From Alphaproteobacteria bacterium (GTDB lineage: Bacteria; Pseudomonadota; Alphaproteobacteria; Reyranellales; Reyranellaceae), in the NCBI GenBank assembly GCA_017307275.1, contig JAFKFK010000008.1, positions 310,001 through 374,000 on the forward strand: DNA of 64,000 nt, in the 5' to 3' direction. Under the pieces are notes generated by a model, which saw nothing but the letters and a program-made list of their open reading frames with translations, had not been told where the DNA came from and made no database searches. This document shows positions 43,980 to 53,040 of this stretch, piece by piece; the stretch's first letter is position 1, and every line of letters starts with the position of its first letter. A program made the translations under genes and the position numbers.

Positions 43980-44813
43980 TCAATGCGCGACGAGCAGCGG
44001 CACCGTCATGCTCGCCAGCAGGGTGCGGCTGGCGCCGCCCAGAACCATCTCGCGCACGCGCGAGTGACCGTAGATCCCCATCACGATCAGGTCGATGTTG
44101 CGATCGGCGGCGCGTGACAGGATCACGCCGCCGACGTCGGAGCCGTCGGCGCTGTCATGCTGGAGGACAGCCTCCACGCCATGGCGGGACAGCCATTGGG
44201 CGATCTCTACCCCCGGCTCGCTGGTCGACGATGTTTTCTGCGGATCGATCATCAGCAGAGTCACCTTGACGGCGGCCTTCAGGATCGGCAGCGCCGCCGT
44301 GACTGCCCGCACCGACTCGCGGCTGCTATTCCAGCAGACCATGACATTGCCGCCGGGTGCCTTCGTGACGCCGATATGGGGAATGATCAACGTGGGCCGC
44401 TCCGTCGCCATGGCCACGCGCTCGACCAGGTCCGAAGTCGTCGTCACCGGCAAGGCTTCGGGATCGTACTGACCCAGCACGATCAGGTCGGCGTACCGCC
44501 CAGCCTCGATCAGACACTCGTCGACCATGCCGGCTACCGACCGCCATTCGCTGGAGCCGCCAATGCCACCCGTGGTCTTCTGGAAAATCGCGGCGGATGC
44601 CGCCTCGTCGGTCCGGGCCGTTTCTTCGTAACTGGCGTAGAGCGCATCCATGGCCGCGCTGGCGTCGGTGAAGATCGGTGTCTGGAAAGGCTGCCGGACA
44701 TGCATTCCGATGAGATGCGCGCCATGTTGCCGTGCAACATCGACGGCGATCCTGAGCCGGCCGGCCGCGCTGCGCGCTGCATCGCAGTGCACGAGGATAG
44801 TCTTGTAGCTCAT
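43980..44813 (-). CDS. Tandem universal stress protein
   Basis: A 277-residue protein made of two USP domains. The first (1-145) starts YKTILVHCD; the second (about 150-277) has the ATP-binding G-2x-G-9x-GG(S) loop in GIYGHSRVREMVLGGAS. GGGAGG before ATG 44813 fixes the start. It stands alone, divergent from the ferredoxin oxidoreductase gene. Role in stress survival is inferred from the family. Confidence 0.92.
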   Translation of the reverse strand: MSYKTILVHCDAARSAAGRLRIAVDVARQHGAHLIGMHVRQPFQTPIFTDASAAMDALYASYEETARTDEAASAAIFQKTTGGIGGSSEWRSVAGMVDECLIEAGRYADLIVLGQYDPEALPVTTTSDLVERVAMATERPTLIIPHIGVTKAPGGNVMVCWNSSRESVRAVTAALPILKAAVKVTLLMIDPQKTSSTSEPGVEIAQWLSRHGVEAVLQHDSADGSDVGGVILSRAADRNIDLIVMGIYGHSRVREMVLGGASRTLLASMTVPLLVAH

Positions 44814-44946
44814 GGCGGCCCTCCCGAGGTTGCCGTACTGCCCCTGGCTACAACGCAATTGCTCGTCCGAGGATGCGAAACTCTCTCTCGCATCGGCACT
44901 TGCAGCCTTTCCCGACCGTCCTTTCGCCCGCTATGCTGGCCCGGAA

Positions 44947-44960
44947 TAAACGCCCGTTTA
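44947..44960. promoter_or_regulatory. Operator-like inverted repeat
   Basis: TAAACG-CC-CGTTTA lies 28 bases upstream of the oxidoreductase start, in the 175-base region between divergent genes. It is AT-richer than its surroundings. The shape suits a dimeric regulator or overlap with a promoter. Confidence 0.3.
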
Positions 44961-44988
44961 CGCCGCCGCATTCGGAGGGCCTCCCGCA

Positions 44989-47900
44989 ATGAGCACCGCC
45001 ACACCCGTTCCTCTTGTTTTTGGCGACTATGCGCTGGAGGACCGCTACCGGCTCGGCAAAGGCCGCGTCTACATGACCGGCATCCAGGCCCTGGTGCGCC
45101 TGCCGATGATGCAACGCCAGCGCGATCTCGCCGCCGGCCTCAACACCGGGGGCTTCATCTCCGGCTATCGCGGTTCGCCGCTCGGCATGTACGACAACGC
45201 CCTTTGGGGAGCGAAGCGTTACCTCAAGGAAAACAACATCCACTTCCAGCCCGGACTCAACGAGGACCTAGCGGCGACGGCGGTGTGGGGCAGTCAGCAG
45301 ACCAACCTGTTCCCCGGCGCCACTGTCGATGGCGTGTTCTCGATCTGGTACGGCAAGGGCCCCGGCGTCGATCGCTCGATGGACGTGCTGAAGCACGGTA
45401 ATGCCGCCGGCACGTCACCGCATGGTGGCGTCATCGCGCTGGCCGGCGACGACCATGGCTGCCAGTCCTCGACCTTGCCGCATCAGAGCGAGCAGGTTTT
45501 CTCGGCCGCGATGATCCCCGTCGTGAATCCGGCGACGGTTCAAGAATATCTCGACTTCGGCATCCTGGGCTTCGCACTGTCGCGCTTCTCGGGCTGCTGG
45601 GTGGGCTTCAAGGCGATCTCCGAAACCGTCGAGAGCGGCGCCTCGGTCTGGGTCGATCCGGAGCGCATTCAGATCGTGATGCCGACCGACTTCCAGCTCC
45701 CGCCAGGTGGTCTCGGCATCCGCAACCCCGATCCGCCGCTCGAAGCGGAGAGGCGCCTGCACGGGCCGAAGATGGACGCCGTCCGTGCCTTCGTCCGCGT
45801 CAATGGTTTCGACAAGACGGTGATCGATCCGCCGCGCGCGCGCATCGGCATCATGACCACCGGCAAGGCCTATCTCGACACGCGTCAGGCGCTGGAAGAT
45901 CTCGGCATCAACGACGAGCGCGCCAAGGCGCTGGGTATCCGCCTCTATAAGGTCGGTGTCACCTGGCCGCTGGAACCCGAAGGCGCCCGCCGCTTCGCCG
46001 AAGGCCTGCAGGAGGTGATTGTCGTCGAAGAGAAGCGCTCGAACCTTGAGGACCAGCTCATCCGCCTCCTCTACAATCTGCCGGCCGACCGTCGCCCGCT
46101 GGTGATCGGCAAGGCCGACGAGACCGGCCGCATCATCCTGCCGAGCGAGGGCGAACTGACGCCGACCGGCGTCGCCATGGTGATCGCCAACCGGCTGATG
46201 AAGCATCAAGGCGAGTCGCCCGAACTGCGCCAGCGGCTGGCCCGCCTCGAAGCCAAGGAGAAGCTCCTGGCCGCGCCGCCGCCCAAGGTGGCCCGCACAC
46301 CGTTCTTCTGCTCGGGTTGCCCGCACAACACCTCGACGCGCGTGCCCGAGGGCAGCCGCGCCATGGCCGGCATCGGCTGTCACGGCATGGCGATCTGGAT
46401 GCCGGAGCGCCGCACGTCGCTCATCTCCCACATGGGCGGCGAAGGCGTGGGCTGGGTCGGCCAGGCGCCGTTCCATTCCGACAAGCACATCTTCCAGAAT
46501 CTCGGCGACGGCACCTACTACCACTCCGGCCTGATGGCGATCCGTCAGTCCGCCGCCGCTGGCGTCAACATCACCTACAAGATCCTGTTCAACGACGCCG
46601 TCGCCATGACCGGCGGCCAGCCGCACGACGGGCCGCTAACGGTGCCGGAGATCACGCGCCAGGTCGAAGCCGAGGGCGCCAAGAAGGTCATCGTCGTCAC
46701 CGACGAGCCGGACAAGTATCCGATGAATGCCGGCTTCGCGCATGGCGTCACCATCCGCCACCGCGACGAACTCGATGCCGTGCAGCGTGAGATGCGCGAC
46801 ATTCCGGGCCTCACCGTCATCGTCTACGACCAGACCTGCGCGGCCGAGAAGCGTCGCCGGCGGAAGCGCGGCACCTTCCCCGACCCCGCCAAGCGCGTGT
46901 TCATCAACGACGCCGTCTGCGAGGGCTGCGGCGACTGCTCCGACAAGAGCAACTGCGTGTCGGTGAAGCCGCTGGAAACCGAACTCGGCCGCAAGCGCCA
47001 GATCGACCAGAGCAATTGCAACAAGGACTTCTCTTGCGTGAACGGCTTCTGCCCGAGCTTCGTGTCGGTGCATGGTGGCGCCGTCCGCAAGGCGCGCCGT
47101 CCGCAGCTCAAGGTCGTGCAGGACGATCCCTTCGCGTCATTGCCGATGCCGACGATGCGGCCGCTCGACGAAGCCTACGGCATCCTGGTGACCGGCATCG
47201 GCGGCACCGGCGTGATCACCGTCGGCGCGCTGATCGGCATGGCGGCCCATCTCGAAGGCAAGGGCTGCACCGTGCTCGACTTCACGGGCCTCGCGCAGAA
47301 GAACGGCGCGGTGATGAGCCACGTCCGTCTCGCCCCCAAGCCCGAGGACCTGCATGCCGTACGCATCGCGGCCGGCGGCGCCAATCTCGTGCTGGGTTGC
47401 GACATGGTCGTGGCGGCCTCGCCCGCCGCGCTCTCGCGCATCGAACAGGGCGTGACCAAAGCCGTGATCAACGGCCATATCCAGCCGGTCGCGGCGTTCG
47501 TCATGAACGGCGACATGGATCTCGGCGCCGAAGCGATGATGAAGGCGATCCACGATGCCGCCGGCGACGAGGCGACGTCGTTCATCGACGGCACCGGCCT
47601 CGCCACGGCGATCCTGGGCGATTCGATTGCCACCAACCTCTTCATGTTGGGCCATGCCTGGCAGAAGGGCCTGATCCCGCTGTCGCTGGAAGCAATCGAG
47701 CGCGCCATCGAGCTGAACGGCGTTGCCGTCGAGACCAGCAAGCGCACCTTCGCCTGGGGCCGTCTGGCCGCCCACAACCTCGCCGCCGTGCAAGCCGCCG
47801 CCAAGCCGACGCTCCGCGTCGAGAAGCCGGTCGCCCGCACTCTGGCCGAGATCGTGTCCAAGCGGGTGGAGCTCCTCACCGCCTATCAGGACAAGGCCTA

Positions 47901-48498
47901 TGCCGAGCGCTACCGCGCGTTCGTCGACAAGGTCGCAAAGGCCGAGAAGGACAAGGCGCCGGGCCGTCGCGGCCTTGCCGAGGCCGTCGCCAAGTCGCTC
48001 TACAAGCTGATGGCCTACAAGGACGAGTACGAAGTCGCCCGTCTCTACAGCGATAACGAGTTTCTGAAGAAGCTCGGCACGCAGTTCGAAGGCGACTACA
48101 AGCTCACCTTCCATCTCGCGCCGCCGCTGTTCGCCGATCGCGATCCGACGACGGGCCAGCTCAAGAAGAGCGAGTTCGGAGGCTGGATGATGCCGGCCTT
48201 CCGCTTCCTCGCCTCGATGAAGCGCCTGCGCGGCAGCAGGCTCGACATCTTCGGCTACACCGAGGAGCGGCGTATGGAGCGCCGGCTGATCGGCGAGTAC
48301 GAGGCCACCGTCGAGACGCTGCTGGCCACGCTCGGCCAGGACAATCACACGATGGCGGTGCAGATCGCCGCGTTGCCCGAGACGATGCGCGGCTTCGGCC
48401 ACATCAAGGAAAAGAATGTGAAGGCAGCGAAGGAGCGTGAAGCAACCCTGCTCGCAGCCTACAAGAGCCCGGCAACGCAATCGGTTGCCGCCGAATAG
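44989..48498 (+). CDS. Indolepyruvate ferredoxin oxidoreductase family protein
   Basis: A 1169-residue single-chain 2-oxoacid:ferredoxin oxidoreductase. The N-terminal third is the pyrimidine/core alpha domain, the middle holds the TPP-binding domain (FFCSGCPHN, GIGCHGMAIWM), and near residues 643-690 there is a Cys-rich iron-sulfur region (CEGCGDCSDKSNC, CNKDFSCVNGFC). The gamma domain follows (GIGGTGVITVG near 735). In proteobacteria these fused enzymes oxidise arylpyruvates or branched 2-oxoacids to acyl-CoA. GGAGGG precedes ATG. It is monocistronic. Confidence 0.94.
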   Translation: MSTATPVPLVFGDYALEDRYRLGKGRVYMTGIQALVRLPMMQRQRDLAAGLNTGGFISGYRGSPLGMYDNALWGAKRYLKENNIHFQPGLNEDLAATAVWGSQQTNLFPGATVDGVFSIWYGKGPGVDRSMDVLKHGNAAGTSPHGGVIALAGDDHGCQSSTLPHQSEQVFSAAMIPVVNPATVQEYLDFGILGFALSRFSGCWVGFKAISETVESGASVWVDPERIQIVMPTDFQLPPGGLGIRNPDPPLEAERRLHGPKMDAVRAFVRVNGFDKTVIDPPRARIGIMTTGKAYLDTRQALEDLGINDERAKALGIRLYKVGVTWPLEPEGARRFAEGLQEVIVVEEKRSNLEDQLIRLLYNLPADRRPLVIGKADETGRIILPSEGELTPTGVAMVIANRLMKHQGESPELRQRLARLEAKEKLLAAPPPKVARTPFFCSGCPHNTSTRVPEGSRAMAGIGCHGMAIWMPERRTSLISHMGGEGVGWVGQAPFHSDKHIFQNLGDGTYYHSGLMAIRQSAAAGVNITYKILFNDAVAMTGGQPHDGPLTVPEITRQVEAEGAKKVIVVTDEPDKYPMNAGFAHGVTIRHRDELDAVQREMRDIPGLTVIVYDQTCAAEKRRRRKRGTFPDPAKRVFINDAVCEGCGDCSDKSNCVSVKPLETELGRKRQIDQSNCNKDFSCVNGFCPSFVSVHGGAVRKARRPQLKVVQDDPFASLPMPTMRPLDEAYGILVTGIGGTGVITVGALIGMAAHLEGKGCTVLDFTGLAQKNGAVMSHVRLAPKPEDLHAVRIAAGGANLVLGCDMVVAASPAALSRIEQGVTKAVINGHIQPVAAFVMNGDMDLGAEAMMKAIHDAAGDEATSFIDGTGLATAILGDSIATNLFMLGHAWQKGLIPLSLEAIERAIELNGVAVETSKRTFAWGRLAAHNLAAVQAAAKPTLRVEKPVARTLAEIVSKRVELLTAYQDKAYAERYRAFVDKVAKAEKDKAPGRRGLAEAVAKSLYKLMAYKDEYEVARLYSDNEFLKKLGTQFEGDYKLTFHLAPPLFADRDPTTGQLKKSEFGGWMMPAFRFLASMKRLRGSRLDIFGYTEERRMERRLIGEYEATVETLLATLGQDNHTMAVQIAALPETMRGFGHIKEKNVKAAKEREATLLAAYKSPATQSVAAE

Positions 48499-48713
48499 CG
48501 ACACCTCGGAAGCGAGGACGGAACGCCTGTGCTCCCATAAGGGGTTGGGGAAGAAGCACAGACGTTCCGGGTACGCGCGCCGTCCGCGAAGGGAGGAATG
48601 CAGCCGGCGTACTTGCCGCTATAAGCCCGTTCGCCTGGGGAAGGTAAGCACAATCCGGAGACGAGAATCGCACGCCAACTGCAATCGCGTGCGACCTTGA
48701 ACGCGTCGACGCG
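48499..48713. other. Highly structured intergenic region, possible ncRNA or complex terminator
   Basis: Between two convergent genes lie several inverted repeats: CCTCG/CGAGG (48504-48517), a 14-base arm pair with one mismatch (48520-48533 with 48555-48568), GTACGC/GCGTAC (48571-48612), an 8-base perfect hairpin (48668-48675 with 48687-48694) and the palindrome at 48701-48714. No T-run follows any stem. I could not match it to 6S, SRP, tmRNA or a riboswitch. No convincing coding frame is present. Confidence 0.45.
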
Positions 48714-49313
48714 TCAGGCGCGACCGGTTTGGTGCGAGAACGATGCGGGATCGAACCGCCCGCCGGGCCCGCCCTTGCCGCCGATACGGTCGAGCGCGCG
48801 CTGCCACTTGGCAGCGAAGTCGACGTCGAACACCAGCTCGGCGTCGCCGTCGACGACCAGCCAGGCATTGTCCTGCATCTCGCGATCGAGCTGACCAGGT
48901 GCCCAGCCGGAATGACCCAGCGCCAGCCACGCGTTCTTCGGACCGCTGCCGTCGGCCATGTCCCTCAGAATCTCGAGCGAAGCGGTAAGCGCCATGCCGC
49001 CCTCGATCAGCAAAGTCTCCTCGCGCTTGTAATCGGCCGAATGCAAAACCAGACCGCGCGCGGTTTCGACCGGACCACCAAACAGCACCGGCCGTTCGGC
49101 CGCCGCCGGCGACACCTCGATGCCGAGCTGCTTGTAGACCTGGCCCAGAGGGAGATCGTCGACCTTGTTGTTCACGATGATGCCCAATGCACCATCGTCA
49201 TCGTGCTTACAAATAAACACGACGCTCTTCTGGAAACGCTCGTCCGGCATGGACGGTGCGGCGACCAGGAAGCGGCCGACCAGCGTAGCGGCGGGGGAGC
49301 CTGACCCGGACAT
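48714..49313 (-). CDS. YqgE/AlgH family protein
   Basis: A 199-residue UPF0301 protein. The N-terminus (LVGRFLVAAPSMPDERFQKSVVF is its hallmark region, residues 9-31) and GALGIIVNN, VLFGGPVE and GHSGWAPGQLDRE are family signatures. The biochemical role is unknown; in Pseudomonas AlgH was linked to alginate and other processes. ATG 49313 is chosen with GGAGG upstream; ATG at 49337 is possible. Convergent with the oxidoreductase gene. Confidence 0.93.
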   Translation of the reverse strand: MSGSGSPAATLVGRFLVAAPSMPDERFQKSVVFICKHDDDGALGIIVNNKVDDLPLGQVYKQLGIEVSPAAAERPVLFGGPVETARGLVLHSADYKREETLLIEGGMALTASLEILRDMADGSGPKNAWLALGHSGWAPGQLDREMQDNAWLVVDGDAELVFDVDFAAKWQRALDRIGGKGGPGGRFDPASFSHQTGRA

Positions 49314-49456
49314 GATTCGATGATCCTCCAAATCCATGGGGATTGTCAGGCCAAAGATCAAGGATCACAGCACTTGCGTGGACAAAGAGCGGCCCCCGGC
49401 CTAGGGTCCGCCGGTTCGCAAAAAGCCGCGGTTGGGCGGCATTGGAGGAGCAGAGA

Positions 49457-49939
49457 ATGGCGAAAGTCGGCGACAAGGTGCCCAGCGCCACGTTGCGCAC
49501 GATGGGCCCGGAGGGGCCCAAAGCGGTCACCACCGAGGAACTTTTCGCGCCCGGCAAGAAGGTTGTTGCCTTCGCGCTGCCGGGGGCGTTCACCCCCACT
49601 TGTTCAGCAAAGCACGTGCCCGGGTTCGTGGCCGAGGCAGCTGCCTTGAAGGCGAAGGGTGTCGACACCATCGCCTGCATTTCCGTGAACGACGCGTTCG
49701 TCATGGGTGCCTGGGGCAAGGACCAGAAGGCCGGTGATACCGTCCTGATGCTGGGTGACGGCAATGCCGAGTTCACCCAGGCAATGGGCCTGACCATGGA
49801 CGGCTCCAAGTTCGGCCTCGGCACGCGCAGCCAGCGCTACGCCATGGTCGTCGAGGACGGCGTCATCAAGAACCTCTTCGTCGAGAAGCCCGGTGCATTC
49901 GAGGTGTCTTCGGCCGAATACGTGCTGAAGAACCTCTAG
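49457..49939 (+). CDS. Peroxiredoxin, Prx5 type
   Basis: A 160-residue thiol peroxidase. The peroxidatic Cys is in [16 protein letters not shown] near residue 48 and the conserved Arg is in [10 protein letters not shown]. The type 2 atypical resolving Cys is not obvious, and C72 in IACIS is the only other Cys. It reduces peroxides with glutathione or thioredoxin. GGAGGAG before ATG 49457. A terminator follows, so it is monocistronic. Confidence 0.94.
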   Translation: MAKVGDKVPSATLRTMGPEGPKAVTTEELFAPGKKVVAFALPGAFTPTCSAKHVPGFVAEAAALKAKGVDTIACISVNDAFVMGAWGKDQKAGDTVLMLGDGNAEFTQAMGLTMDGSKFGLGTRSQRYAMVVEDGVIKNLFVEKPGAFEVSSAEYVLKNL

Positions 49940-49967
49940 CGCCTGGGACCATCCCCGGCCAAGATCG

Positions 49968-49999
49968 ACGGCGGAGCGCAAGCTCCGCCGTTTTCGTTT
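49968..49999 (+). terminator. Intrinsic terminator after the peroxiredoxin gene
   Basis: A 10-base perfect stem (49968-49977 with 49982-49991), GCAA tetraloop, followed by TTTCGTTT, 28 bases after the stop codon. Confidence 0.9.
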
Positions 50000-50007
50000 G
50001 GGGCAGC

Positions 50008-50880
50008 ATGACTCCAGCAGAACAATCGTCTCTCTTCACCGGCCTCTTCCAGGTGAACGGCGCGACGCGCCTCTACGGCACGATCGGCGATCCGATCCGC
50101 CAGTTGCGCATGACCGCTGTCATGCCGCAGGTCTTCGCCGCCGTCGGCGCCAACGCCGTCTGGCTGCCCTTCGAGGGCGGGGCCGACCTCTTGCCGCTGA
50201 TGCTCGAAGCGCTGGCCAAGATGCGCAATCTCGGCGGATTCACCGTCACCATCCCGCACAAGACCACCATGCTCGACCTGCTGGGCCGGGCGACGCCGCG
50301 CGCGCTGGCAGCGGGCAGCGTCAATCTGGTGCGGCGCGAGAGTGACGGCACGCTGGTCGGCGACAATGTCGATGGCGTGGGCTTCGTGCGGGGGCTGGAA
50401 GCGCAGGGGCATCGCGTGCGCGATGCCAGTATCTGGCTGGTTGGCCTCGGCGGCGCCGGCGGCGGGATCGCCGCGGCGCTCTGCGAAGCCGGCGTCGGTC
50501 GCCTGCTGGTCACTGAAATTCAAGATGCACGGGCGAGCAAGGGGATCGACCGACTGCTGCATCACTATCCGGATGTGCCGGTGGCCGAGGTTAGCTCACC
50601 TCCCAAAGGCATCCATATCGCGATCAACGCAACGCCGCTCGGCCTCAGACCCGAAGATCCGCAATCCTTCGACCCGATGACTCTCGATCCCGATACGGTC
50701 GTGGCCGATGTCATCATGAGCCCGGCCGAGACACCCTTGCTGCAACGCGCCCGGACCCACGGCCGGCGTATCCATCACGGCCGGCACATGCTCGATCACC
50801 AGGTGCCGCTCTATCTCGAGTGGTTCGGTATCGATACCAAGGGCATCGATATTGTCCGCCTCGTACGCTCCATTGGATGA
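50008..50880 (+). CDS. Shikimate dehydrogenase-like protein with altered substrate-binding loop
   Basis: A 290-residue AroE-fold oxidoreductase. The catalytic Lys (FTVTIPHKT) and Asp (GDNVDGVGF) are present, as is the NAD(P) loop VGLGGAGGG near 150 and the Gln in DHQVPLYLEW. The N-terminal shikimate carboxylate loop, normally GxPIxHSxSP, reads GDPIRQLRMTAV, so both binding Ser are lost. It probably acts on a related hydroxy acid such as quinate-like or other cyclic compounds, or on a different ligand. Neighbour of an atypical SDR. Confidence 0.87.
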   Translation: MTPAEQSSLFTGLFQVNGATRLYGTIGDPIRQLRMTAVMPQVFAAVGANAVWLPFEGGADLLPLMLEALAKMRNLGGFTVTIPHKTTMLDLLGRATPRALAAGSVNLVRRESDGTLVGDNVDGVGFVRGLEAQGHRVRDASIWLVGLGGAGGGIAAALCEAGVGRLLVTEIQDARASKGIDRLLHHYPDVPVAEVSSPPKGIHIAINATPLGLRPEDPQSFDPMTLDPDTVVADVIMSPAETPLLQRARTHGRRIHHGRHMLDHQVPLYLEWFGIDTKGIDIVRLVRSIG

Positions 50881-50897
50881 GAAGCGGCGTCGCCTAG

Positions 50898-51659
50898 CTA
50901 GAGCGTCACGCCGCCGTTCACATGGATCGTCTGGCCGGTGATGTAGCTCGACGCCGGCGAACAGAGGAAAGCGATCAGAGCGGCCACTTCCGCCGGCTTG
51001 CCGTAGCGGCGCATCGGGATCGACTCGCTGATCTTCTCCATGCCGGCACGTGGCACGGCGACATGGGCGTCGGGGTCCTTCTCGATGAAGCCTGGCGCCA
51101 CGCAGTTCACCGTCGCCCCCGAAGCGGCGAGATCGACGGCAAAGACCTTGGCAAAGGCTTCGAGACCGGCCTTGGCAGCAGCGGATGCGGGGAACGTCAC
51201 GAGTCCTCGAGCAAAGGCATGGGCCACGAAGGAGGAGACGCCGATCAAACGGCCCGCCGCGCCCGCTTTGAGCAGCCACGGCTTGGCGGCGGTCGCGAGC
51301 TCGAAGAAGGCCGCCGTCATCGACGCCTGGCTGGCATCCCAGCCGGCACGGTCGAGGTCGCCGACCTGACGGCGATCGGCGAAGCCTGCATTGCTCACCA
51401 CGATCCCGAGCTGCCCGAATTTGGCTGCCGTCTCCTCGACAAGGCGTGCTGCCGTGCCGGACTCGGCAAGGTCGCCTTCCAGGATCAGCGCCTGGCCCCC
51501 GGCTCCGGTCACGAAGTTTGCGACTCGTTCGAGGCCTGCGCGGTTCTTGCGGGCATGAAGTGCCAGCGCCGTGTCAGGAGCGGCAAGCGTGCGCGCTGTC
51601 GCGGCGCCAATGCCGGACGAGGCGCCTGTGATGAGGATCACGCGGGAAGGAGTGGTCAT
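50898..51659 (-). CDS. SDR-family protein lacking the catalytic tyrosine
   Basis: A 253-residue SDR-fold protein with the cofactor motif GASSGIG near residue 12, SNAG near 90 and Ser in GVSSFVAH. The YxxxK site reads SAAAK (in [10 protein letters not shown]), so Tyr is replaced by Ser while Lys remains. The C-terminus [10 protein letters not shown] is normal. Oxidoreductase activity is uncertain. It is convergent with the AroE-like gene, and an inverted repeat (GACAGGA/TCCTGTC) lies just upstream of its start. Confidence 0.88.
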   Translation of the reverse strand: MTTPSRVILITGASSGIGAATARTLAAPDTALALHARKNRAGLERVANFVTGAGGQALILEGDLAESGTAARLVEETAAKFGQLGIVVSNAGFADRRQVGDLDRAGWDASQASMTAAFFELATAAKPWLLKAGAAGRLIGVSSFVAHAFARGLVTFPASAAAKAGLEAFAKVFAVDLAASGATVNCVAPGFIEKDPDAHVAVPRAGMEKISESIPMRRYGKPAEVAALIAFLCSPASSYITGQTIHVNGGVTL

Positions 51660-51990
51660 GCCGACAGGAGTAGAATCCTGTCAGGCAACCGGCAAGTCCG
51701 TCCGATGCCCGCCCTGCCCGCCGCTGCCGTTTTCTTTGATCGCGGAGAGAAAAGCCCTGCCGGCCGTGATATAGACTGTCGCTTAGACAGTCGGAATGTG
51801 CCGGTTAGGCTCCAGCTCGTTCGAAGCAGTTAGCCGGCTCGACCGCGCTCGCGAGCTTCGCGTTCGCCATTTCGAGTTCGCGCTGGCGAGATCCTCCAGA
51901 CTGTCGCGTAGTTTACCGCTTGGTCGTTGGTAGCGTGCTCAGGTAGCCCACCGAGTGATTGCGTCATGTTGGCTGGAAGGAGCGAGACCC
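51660..51990. other. 331-base intergenic region with inverted repeats
   Basis: Holds GACAGGA-6-TCCTGTC at 51663-51682 next to the SDR start, and GACTGTC-5-GACAGTC at 51774-51792. The word AGACTGTCGC recurs at 51773 and 51898. No convincing gene is seen. A minus-strand frame near 51900-51830 gives RQRELEMANAKLASAV, which looks like coiled-coil residue, but it is too short to call a pseudogene. The SDR and binding-protein promoters must lie here. Confidence 0.4.
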
Positions 51991-53007
51991 TTGCGCGCCA
52001 TGGCCCACGCCGTTGGCAAGACCATTCGCCAGATCAGGCGACGCGATTTCATCGCACTCGCGGGAAGCGCGACGGCGTGGATGGCCTCTGCCCATGCGCA
52101 GGCCATGCCTGTCATTGGCTATCTCGGTTCCGAATCGCCGGAACGCTACGGAAGTCGTCTCAGTGCTTTCCGCGAAGGACTGGCAGAAGCCGGTTACGTC
52201 GAGGGCCGCTCTGTCGCAATTGAGTTCAGATGGGCAGAAGGCGAGTACGACAAACTGCCCGCGCTTGCAGCGGATCTGGTCAACCGCCAGGTGACCGTGA
52301 TCGTCGCAGCGGGCGGCGCCGAGGTCGCGCTCGCGGCTAAATCCGCAACGACGACAATTCCGATTGTGTTCGAGATGGGCGGCAATCCTATCGCCCTTGG
52401 CGTGGTGAACAGCCTGTCTCGGCCAGGCGGCAATCTCACCGGCGTGTCGAGCCTGAGCGTGGAGGTCTCGCGCAAACGTCTGGAGTTCATGCAGGAGGTA
52501 CGCCCGGACACCAAGAAGTTCGCCGTCGCCGTCAATCCGACCAGCCCCACCTCGAACTCGCAGTTGAAGAACCTCCATGCCGCTGCGGACGCCCTCGGAG
52601 TGGAACTTGTCGTCCTGAGGAATCACGCCGAACACGAGTTCGACGCCATGTTTACCGCCGTGCGCGAAATGCGGGCGGGCGGTCTTGTTTTCAGTTCCGA
52701 TCCCTATTTTGCCTACCGCAGCCGGCGGCTTGCGGCGCTCGCGGCCCAACATACTGTGCCCGCAATAACCCAATCCCGCGACTTCACGCTCGCTGGCGGC
52801 CTGATGAGCTACGGCGGCGATTTTGGCCAGTCGCACCGTCACGCCGGGATCTATGCCGGCCGCGTCCTCAAGGGCGAGAAGCCTTCGGATCTGCCGGTGC
52901 AACGCGTCACCAAGGTCGAGCTTTTCATCAATCTGAAGGCCGCCAGCAACCTCGGCATATCCTTTCCGCCCTCACTCCTGGGCAGCGCCGACAGGGTAAT
53001 CGAATGA
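51991..53007 (+). CDS. ABC-type substrate-binding protein (PF04392-like)
   Basis: A 338-residue periplasmic binding protein of the ABC_sub_bind type. It has a Tat-like start (QIRRRDFIALAG) and segments IGYLGSESPERY, IEFRWAEGEYDKLPALAADL, and GNPIALGVVNSLSRPGGNLTGVS. TTG 51991 is taken as start because AAGGAG is 8 bases upstream; ATG 52000 is too far from it. No ATPase or permease gene is close. It is followed 33 bases later by a membrane cyclase with a periplasmic sensor, so it may feed a signal rather than a transporter (inference). Confidence 0.88.
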   Translation: MRAMAHAVGKTIRQIRRRDFIALAGSATAWMASAHAQAMPVIGYLGSESPERYGSRLSAFREGLAEAGYVEGRSVAIEFRWAEGEYDKLPALAADLVNRQVTVIVAAGGAEVALAAKSATTTIPIVFEMGGNPIALGVVNSLSRPGGNLTGVSSLSVEVSRKRLEFMQEVRPDTKKFAVAVNPTSPTSNSQLKNLHAAADALGVELVVLRNHAEHEFDAMFTAVREMRAGGLVFSSDPYFAYRSRRLAALAAQHTVPAITQSRDFTLAGGLMSYGGDFGQSHRHAGIYAGRVLKGEKPSDLPVQRVTKVELFINLKAASNLGISFPPSLLGSADRVIE

Positions 53008-53040
53008 GCTGGCCGGCCAGCGACCGTGCGGGCTGACACG

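Noticed and set aside
47137..48504. A 455-codon open frame on the minus strand
   Set aside because: Antisense to the C-terminal part of the indolepyruvate ferredoxin oxidoreductase; composition is that of a shadow frame.
48571..48612. Resemblance of GAAGGGAGGAATGCAGCC to the signal recognition particle RNA apical loop
   Set aside because: Spacing and flanking stems do not match the SRP RNA, and the second conserved segment is absent.
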